Shown in pieces: positions 59,588 to 64,000 of a DNA stretch of 64,000 bases. Each line of letters starts with the position of its first letter. The stretch's first letter is position 1. The notes under the pieces were generated by a model. The model searched no databases. It had not been told where the DNA came from and saw only the letters and a program-made list of their open reading frames with translations. Source of the stretch: Bradyrhizobium uaiense (GTDB taxonomy: Bacteria; Pseudomonadota; Alphaproteobacteria; Rhizobiales; Xanthobacteraceae); NCBI RefSeq assembly GCF_010811875.1, contig NZ_VKHP01000009.1:1-64000 (forward strand). The letters run 5' to 3'. The translations under genes were made by a program, and so were the position numbers.

Positions 59588-61174
59588 GTGAACAGGAAGG
59601 TGGTCAGCTTCATCAGTTGCTGGCTGGCAGCCCCGCTTTTGCCTCCTCCCGGCGCCCATGCCGACGAATTCCGGACGCCATCGATCTCGGCCATGCGGGT
59701 CGAATGGCGCGCCGTGCTCGACCAGCTGCAGCAGGAGATCAGCTCCCGCCCGGCCGTCGCCGCCAACTTCACCTTCGCCGGACAACGCCGCGTCCCCGCC
59801 ACCGATCCGCGGGCGACGCCCGCTTTGGTGCAGCTCAATGCGGCGACCTCGCCGCTCTTCCCCGGCATTGCGCGCAGCCCGATCCCGGTGCTGCTGCCTT
59901 TCGACCCCGCAAGCTATCTCGACGCGCGGCAAGGCGCTGGATCGGACAACCTGCCGGTCGCGCGCTATCAGGCCGATTTCCGCGCTGTCGATCTCTTCCA
60001 GGCCGGCGCGTCCGGCTATGACGCGGTATTCTCGCTCGACCCCGGTGCCGGCGACGGCATGCCGCCGCGGACGTTTGCAAAGCCGGTCGAGGTGCAGATC
60101 TCGGGCTCGATCCTGGTCTATGACCTCGCCGACAGGCTCGGCGGCAAGGGCGAGCCGGTCAAGGCACTGGCCGCGCAGTTTCCGGACATGCGCCGCGTCA
60201 TCCGCGAAGGCTACCTCCGCTATGCTTTCACCCGCTTCGGGATTCCCTATGTCGTGTCGATCCAGTGTCTCGACAGCGCGCCGCGGGCGAAGCGGCTGGC
60301 CTGTCGCGAGGCCACTCCGGTCGCCGAGCGCTTCCTGAAGGCGTTGCGCATCGCCGGCGGGCAGCCCTCGGAGCCGCGCGGCGACATCGCCTCCAGCTTC
60401 GCCGAGCGGCCGATCACACAGGCGGTCGACTTCAGCTACCGCCCGAGCGGCGACATCGTCGCGGGCAGCGGCGGGCGCAGGCAGCAGGGCGGCCACGCCG
60501 ATTTCACCGTTTATTCGCAGATCCGCTTTCCGCTCGATAAGGCACCGGCCTTCGCGCACTCGCAATCCTTCGCCAGGCGCAAGGCGGGCGCGACCGCGGA
60601 CGAGTATTCCTGGCAGGACAATTTCTGCGAGGCGCGCAGCTTCGAGGTCGGCCAATGCGCCAGCGGCTACGGCCATCAGGGCCAGGATATCAGGCCGGGC
60701 GCGTGTCCCGCCGACAGCAAGGACAGTTGCGAGCCGAGGCAGCAGGCGGTGGTCGCGGTGCGCGACAGCATCGTGATTCGCTCGTCGCAGCAGCAGGCGG
60801 CGACTTTGCAGGTCAACACCCGCACCGAGCATGTCCGCTTCCGCTACATGCACATGAACCCGTCGGTGATGGACGTCGACGGCCTACTCAACGGACGCCG
60901 CGTTGCCGAGGGCGAGAAGATCGGCGTGGTCTCGAACTATCTCGACCATCCCAACGGCACGTCACGGCATCTGCATTTCGACGTGCAGGTGTTCACGCGC
61001 GACGGCTGGCTCTGGGTCAATCCCTACACCACGCTGGTGTCGGCCTATGAGCGGCTGATCCGCGGCCGCGGCCGCGAGATCGGGCCCGAGCCCGGACCTG
61101 CCGCGGCCATTGCGCATGCCCTGCCCGACGATGTCCTGCATCGCATCGACACCCACGAAGGCGGCAGCAACTAG
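59588..61174 (+). CDS. M23 family metallopeptidase, exported
   Basis: A 528-residue protein starting at GTG 59588 with a signal peptide (residues 1-25, ending AHADE). The long N-terminal region is unassigned. The C-terminal lysostaphin-type zinc site is visible: GYGHQGQDIRP (His and Asp) and later SRHLHFDVQV (His-x-His). It probably cuts peptidoglycan crosslinks in the periplasm. Its stop overlaps the convergent chorismate mutase gene by 4 bases. Confidence 0.85.
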   Translation: MNRKVVSFISCWLAAPLLPPPGAHADEFRTPSISAMRVEWRAVLDQLQQEISSRPAVAANFTFAGQRRVPATDPRATPALVQLNAATSPLFPGIARSPIPVLLPFDPASYLDARQGAGSDNLPVARYQADFRAVDLFQAGASGYDAVFSLDPGAGDGMPPRTFAKPVEVQISGSILVYDLADRLGGKGEPVKALAAQFPDMRRVIREGYLRYAFTRFGIPYVVSIQCLDSAPRAKRLACREATPVAERFLKALRIAGGQPSEPRGDIASSFAERPITQAVDFSYRPSGDIVAGSGGRRQQGGHADFTVYSQIRFPLDKAPAFAHSQSFARRKAGATADEYSWQDNFCEARSFEVGQCASGYGHQGQDIRPGACPADSKDSCEPRQQAVVAVRDSIVIRSSQQQAATLQVNTRTEHVRFRYMHMNPSVMDVDGLLNGRRVAEGEKIGVVSNYLDHPNGTSRHLHFDVQVFTRDGWLWVNPYTTLVSAYERLIRGRGREIGPEPGPAAAIAHALPDDVLHRIDTHEGGSN

Positions 61175-61596
61175 CTATTTCTCCAGGGTGCATCACCGCG
61201 CGACGCGGCTGCTGCGAAAATGCCCTGCTCGTAATCGATAAAGGCGCGCACCATGGCGCGATAAGCGGCTTCGGCAACCTTGGGCGACAGCCCGTCCGCA
61301 TCCGCGAGCGCCATCGCCTTTTTCACCACAGCCTCGGCGCGCTCCGGCGCCTCGACCTGCGCGGGGTTGGCCTTGAAGCGCGCGGCTTCATGCACATAGC
61401 GGCCGCGCTCCGCCATCAGGCGCACGATCTCACGGTCGAGCCGATCGATATTGCCGCGGACCTCGCCGAGCGTCTTGCAGCAGGCGCCATTGTCGACCGT
61501 GGGGCTGCCCCACAGCGCCGGTGCATTGGTTGCGGGTTCCTCGGCCCATGCCATTGCAGGAACCAGCAAGGTCAACAGAAACGCCAGCAATCGCAT
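61171..61596 (-). CDS. Secreted chorismate mutase (AroQ type)
   Basis: A 141-residue protein with a signal peptide (MRLLAFLLTLLVPAMAWAEE) and an AroQ helical domain (RGNIDRLDREIVRLMAERGR, YVHEAARFK, AEAAYRAMVRAFIDYEQ). It would convert chorismate to prephenate outside the cytoplasm, like the periplasmic *AroQ enzymes of other bacteria. Periplasmic chorismate mutases are known from several pathogens and plant-associated bacteria; the role here is unknown. Confidence 0.86.
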   Translation of the reverse strand: MRLLAFLLTLLVPAMAWAEEPATNAPALWGSPTVDNGACCKTLGEVRGNIDRLDREIVRLMAERGRYVHEAARFKANPAQVEAPERAEAVVKKAMALADADGLSPKVAEAAYRAMVRAFIDYEQGIFAAAASRGDAPWRNS

Positions 61597-61722
61597 CGTA
61601 CGCCTCCCAGAATGCCGAGCACGCCTTGCGACTGGTTATGCCGATTTTGCGCGCGGATGGAAGCCACACCGCGCTGCAGCTCAGATACTGGATCCCCTCC
61701 CGTCACGCCCCGCGCGACGCAG

Positions 61723-62616
61723 TCAGTCGATCTCCAATGCGGCCACCGTCTCCTGGACCCTCCGCTGAGCGTCGGCGGGTAGCGACAGGATCGGACGTGG
61801 GGGCTCGGCCGTACAGATGCCTCTGAGATTGGCAAGCGCGTAGACGACGCGCAGACCCGAGTATGCCTTGAACAGCTCCCACATCGGCAGCAAGCGCGCA
61901 TCGAGCTGTCGCGCCCGGGCCGCATCGCCGCTCCTCACAGCGCGGATGATATCGAGGCAAATCCTCGGGAAGATGCCTGCGAGGACGCTGTACCAGGTGT
62001 CCCCACCCGCCAACAGCGCCTCGGTGCAATTCCAGTCGGCGCTGTAACCCAACGCTACGCCGCCAGGAACGACAGCCCGCAATTCCCTGAGATGGCCTGC
62101 CAGGTTCGCGGCGTCCAGCGCCGGGCTCTTCACCGCGACGATTCCCTCGACACGGCCGAGACGGCCGATCAGAGCCGGCGTGAACCGGAAATGGGTGGTT
62201 CCGGGATTGTCGTAGATGCAGATCGGCAACCTGCTCTCGCGGGCCACGGTCTGAAAATGCTCGAAGACCTCATCATCAGTCAGGGGCGTATAGGAAACCG
62301 CCGCCAAAAGGCCCGCCGCCGCACCGGCATCACGCGCATCTTGCGCCAAACGCACCGCCTCGTCGGTGCGCAGCGCGCCGATACCGACCAGGATCGGCGT
62401 CCTGCCGTCGGCCAAGGCGGTCGCCGCTTGCACCGCCCGCAGCCGCTCCTCGCGGCTGAAATACGGATATGACCCGGTGCTTCCGAGCAGCCCGATCGAA
62501 TCCACCTTCGCCGCAATCAAAGGTTCGAGCAGTGCGCGCAGAGCGCCCGTATCGACCTGCCCATCCCGGTTCGAGGGCGTTATCGGGAAGGCAGAGAGTC
62601 CCTTCAGACTGATCAT
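61723..62616 (-). CDS. Dihydrodipicolinate synthase family aldolase (not DapA itself)
   Basis: A 297-residue TIM-barrel aldolase starting at ATG 62616 with GAGGGA upstream. The Schiff-base Lys 163 is in GIVAVKSPALDAAN and the catalytic Tyr 135 in PICIYDNPGTTHFRF. The substrate loop reads GSTGSYPYFS instead of the GTTGE of true DapA, pointing to another pyruvate-type aldolase or lyase. No pathway context nearby. Confidence 0.85.
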   Translation of the reverse strand: MISLKGLSAFPITPSNRDGQVDTGALRALLEPLIAAKVDSIGLLGSTGSYPYFSREERLRAVQAATALADGRTPILVGIGALRTDEAVRLAQDARDAGAAAGLLAAVSYTPLTDDEVFEHFQTVARESRLPICIYDNPGTTHFRFTPALIGRLGRVEGIVAVKSPALDAANLAGHLRELRAVVPGGVALGYSADWNCTEALLAGGDTWYSVLAGIFPRICLDIIRAVRSGDAARARQLDARLLPMWELFKAYSGLRVVYALANLRGICTAEPPRPILSLPADAQRRVQETVAALEID

Positions 62617-62759
62617 CACATTGTCCCTCGTCAGCAGCCTGCAGCGCAACCTGTCACGCAATCAATCGACGCGCCGCATTGCACGCAAGGTCCACTTTCA
62701 CTCAAGCTGAGCAGCAAACTGGTCCAGTGCGCTTGCAGCCTCCCGTCGATCGATAGCGG

Positions 62760-63266
62760 CTATTGGAGCATCGTGGTCAGCTGCGCGCCTTCGTCGGCCA
62801 CGAACACCGCGATCAGTTCCGCGGGCTCCGTGGTGCTCGCATTGGCCGAGACCATGTGGGTCGAGCCCGGCGGCTCGAAGAACGACTGGCCGACCTTGAA
62901 GGTCTCGACCGGCCCGCCGCCGAGCTGGGAGCGGATCTCGCCCTTCGTGATGTAGGCCGTCACCGAACCCGAATGGCGGTGCGGCGGCGTGAAGCCGCCC
63001 GGACCGTAGAACACGCGCACCACCGTGACGCGCTTGCCCGCCACGTTGGGCAGCGCATGCGAGCTGATGACCTCGACCTTGTCGAGCGGCGACGCCGCAT
63101 TCGCGCTGGCGCAGAGCGGCGCGATCACCGCGGAGATCGCATCCATCGGGGTCGGCAACGCCTTGCCGATCACGAAGGCGCACGCCAGTCCCGCGATCAC
63201 GGCCAGCGAAACCGGGCGCGGCGGCCGTGCGAATGAAAGAGATGGTGTCATCGCCATCGAGCTCAT
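62760..63266 (-). CDS. Membrane-anchored or exported cupin protein
   Basis: A 168-residue protein. An N-terminal hydrophobic segment (PVSLAVIAGLACAFVIGKAL) acts as anchor or signal. The cupin barrel follows, with PGGFTPPHRHSGSVTAYITK and GQSFFEPPGSTHMVSANAS giving the metal His residues. It precedes the AhpD-like gene's stop by 45 bases in the opposite order of transcription (AhpD-like first), so the two may form one operon. Confidence 0.82.
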   Translation of the reverse strand: MSSMAMTPSLSFARPPRPVSLAVIAGLACAFVIGKALPTPMDAISAVIAPLCASANAASPLDKVEVISSHALPNVAGKRVTVVRVFYGPGGFTPPHRHSGSVTAYITKGEIRSQLGGGPVETFKVGQSFFEPPGSTHMVSANASTTEPAELIAVFVADEGAQLTTMLQ

Positions 63267-63311
63267 CGGTTGGTCTCCCCTGTCTATTGTCGTTCTGATC
63301 CGTCTCGATGC

Positions 63312-63791
63312 TTACGAAGCCGGGGCGTCCGCGCGCTGCCGGCGCGGCGGCGGCGTCCAGCGATAGGCTGCGCCGAACCGGTTCCAGACATTGATCGACG
63401 CGATCGCCGAGGTCAGATAGGTCAGTTCCTGTTCGGAGAATTCGGCGGTGGCCTGCGCGTAGACCTCGTCGCTGACGCCGTTCGGCATGGTCGTCAGCGC
63501 TTCGGTCCAGGCCAGCGCGGCGCGCTCGCGGGCCGAGAACTGCGGCGCCTCGCGCCACACCACGACGAGGTTCAGCTTGTCGACGGGCACGCCGAGGCTC
63601 TCGCTTTGCAGGACGTGATACTGCACGCAGAAGGCGCAGCCATTGATCTGCGAGGCGCGGATCTTGACCAGCTCCAGCAGCTGCTTGTCGAGGCCGGCCT
63701 TCGCCGCGAACTGGCCGAGCGCACGCACGGCGGCGAACACATCGGGAGCGAGCTTCTCGAAGTCGGTGTATTCCTTGCGAGCATGTGACAT
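63312..63791 (-). CDS. AhpD-like carboxymuconolactone decarboxylase family protein
   Basis: A 159-residue helical protein with NGCAFCVQYHVLQSESLG: the CxxC (Cys 52, 55) and His 59 of AhpD-type alkylhydroperoxidases, and a C-terminal helical half (LTYLTSAIASINVWNRFGAA). Probably a thiol-based peroxide or carbonyl detoxifying protein. It is divergent from the regulator-like gene at 63875, with two palindromes between them. Confidence 0.88.
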   Translation of the reverse strand: MSHARKEYTDFEKLAPDVFAAVRALGQFAAKAGLDKQLLELVKIRASQINGCAFCVQYHVLQSESLGVPVDKLNLVVVWREAPQFSARERAALAWTEALTTMPNGVSDEVYAQATAEFSEQELTYLTSAIASINVWNRFGAAYRWTPPPRRQRADAPAS

Positions 63792-63807
63792 TGGCGCGGC
63801 CTCATGT

Positions 63808-63842
63808 TATCAGTGTACTGACATATTATCAGAGCTCTGATA
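63808..63842. promoter_or_regulatory. Two palindromic operator-like sites
   Basis: TATCAGAGCTCTGATA at 63827-63842 is a perfect 16-bp palindrome. TATCAGTGTACTGACA at 63808-63823 is a close copy; centres are 19 bp apart. They sit in the divergent promoter region between the AhpD-like gene and the right-edge gene and probably bind its product. Confidence 0.75.
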
Positions 63843-63874
63843 TTGAGCAAGACGCGGACATTGGCGACGGCAAC

Positions 63875-64000
63875 ATGGCGGGAATGCAGAAACGAGGGAA
63901 ATCCGGTGCCGCTGGGCGGCGTCCGGACCGGACAAAAGCCGGTGGAAAGGCCGCGGACGCCCTGCCCGCCTCTGCCGTCCCGCCCCCCGGCGAGGGCAAG
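63875..64000 (+). CDS. Start of probable transcriptional regulator (3' end outside window)
   Basis: An open frame from ATG 63875 (inner ATG at 63884) covers 42 codons to the window edge. The visible part is basic and low-complexity (MQKRGKSGAAGRRPDRTKAG, then Ala/Pro-rich), a common unstructured N-terminus of TetR/AcrR-type regulators. The divergent palindromes and neighbour fit a local repressor, but the DNA-binding domain is outside the window. Confidence 0.5.
   Translation, partial: MAGMQKRGKSGAAGRRPDRTKAGGKAADALPASAVPPPGEGK

Noticed and set aside
59507..60853. Long minus-strand frame opposite the M23 peptidase
   Set aside because: Antisense shadow; the plus strand has the signal peptide and zinc motifs.

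Overview
The window is a high-GC alphaproteobacterial chromosome segment, most likely Bradyrhizobium or a close Rhizobiales relative (judged from protein content and gene neighbourhoods from memory; no search was run). It contains a complete-looking, about 44 kb lambda/HK97-type siphovirus prophage inserted in the 3' end of a tRNA-Glu gene.

Left host flank (1-2372): the first 745 codons of a UPF0182 membrane protein, reading out of the window on the minus strand.

Prophage (2373-46485), bounded by an 18-bp direct repeat (attL 2373-2390, attR 46468-46485). From the left: tyrosine integrase; two plus-strand HEPN-like accessory genes; then, on the minus strand and so transcribed from right to left, the phage modules. 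In transcription order these are the early/replication operon (42689 down to 35081: Cro-like, GapR-like, HNH, MT-A70 methyltransferase fusion, replication initiator-like and a NusG-like protein), the packaging and head genes (34517 to 25100: HNH, TerS, TerL, portal, S49 protease, capsid), connectors and tail (24486 to 7896, including a tail-chaperone pair with a textbook -1 frameshift signal) and lysis (7844 to 5381). The control region has a S24-type CI repressor flanked by five copies of one 15-bp operator, in groups of three and two. A short plus-strand operon and a DUF262/HNH (GmrSD-like) gene lie next to attR.

Two parts of the prophage are not ordinary phage genes. The head module is split between protease and capsid by a four-gene copper cassette (DUF2946-like, outer-membrane barrel-like, copC, copD; 29504-26737) followed by an intrinsic terminator. 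A small secreted-protein gene (34648-34914) has an exact match to the alphaproteobacterial general-stress EcfG promoter and its own terminator.

Right host flank (46469-64000): tRNA-Glu(TTC), small exported proteins, an M20 amidohydrolase, a TauE/SafE permease, a PrsW-type protease, an acyltransferase-3/SGNH protein and HdeD. A DAHP synthase gene follows, preceded by an apparently undamaged aromatic leader-peptide attenuator. Next come a VOC protein, the EF-P set (epmB, epmA, efp), an M23 peptidase, a secreted chorismate mutase, a DapA-family protein, a cupin, an AhpD-like protein and the start of a probable regulator.

The most unusual points are the copper cassette inside the capsid module, the frameshift signal, the attenuator with near-leaderless leader peptide, the NusG-like protein placed like lambda Q, and the two accessory loci at the prophage ends that look like defence cargo.
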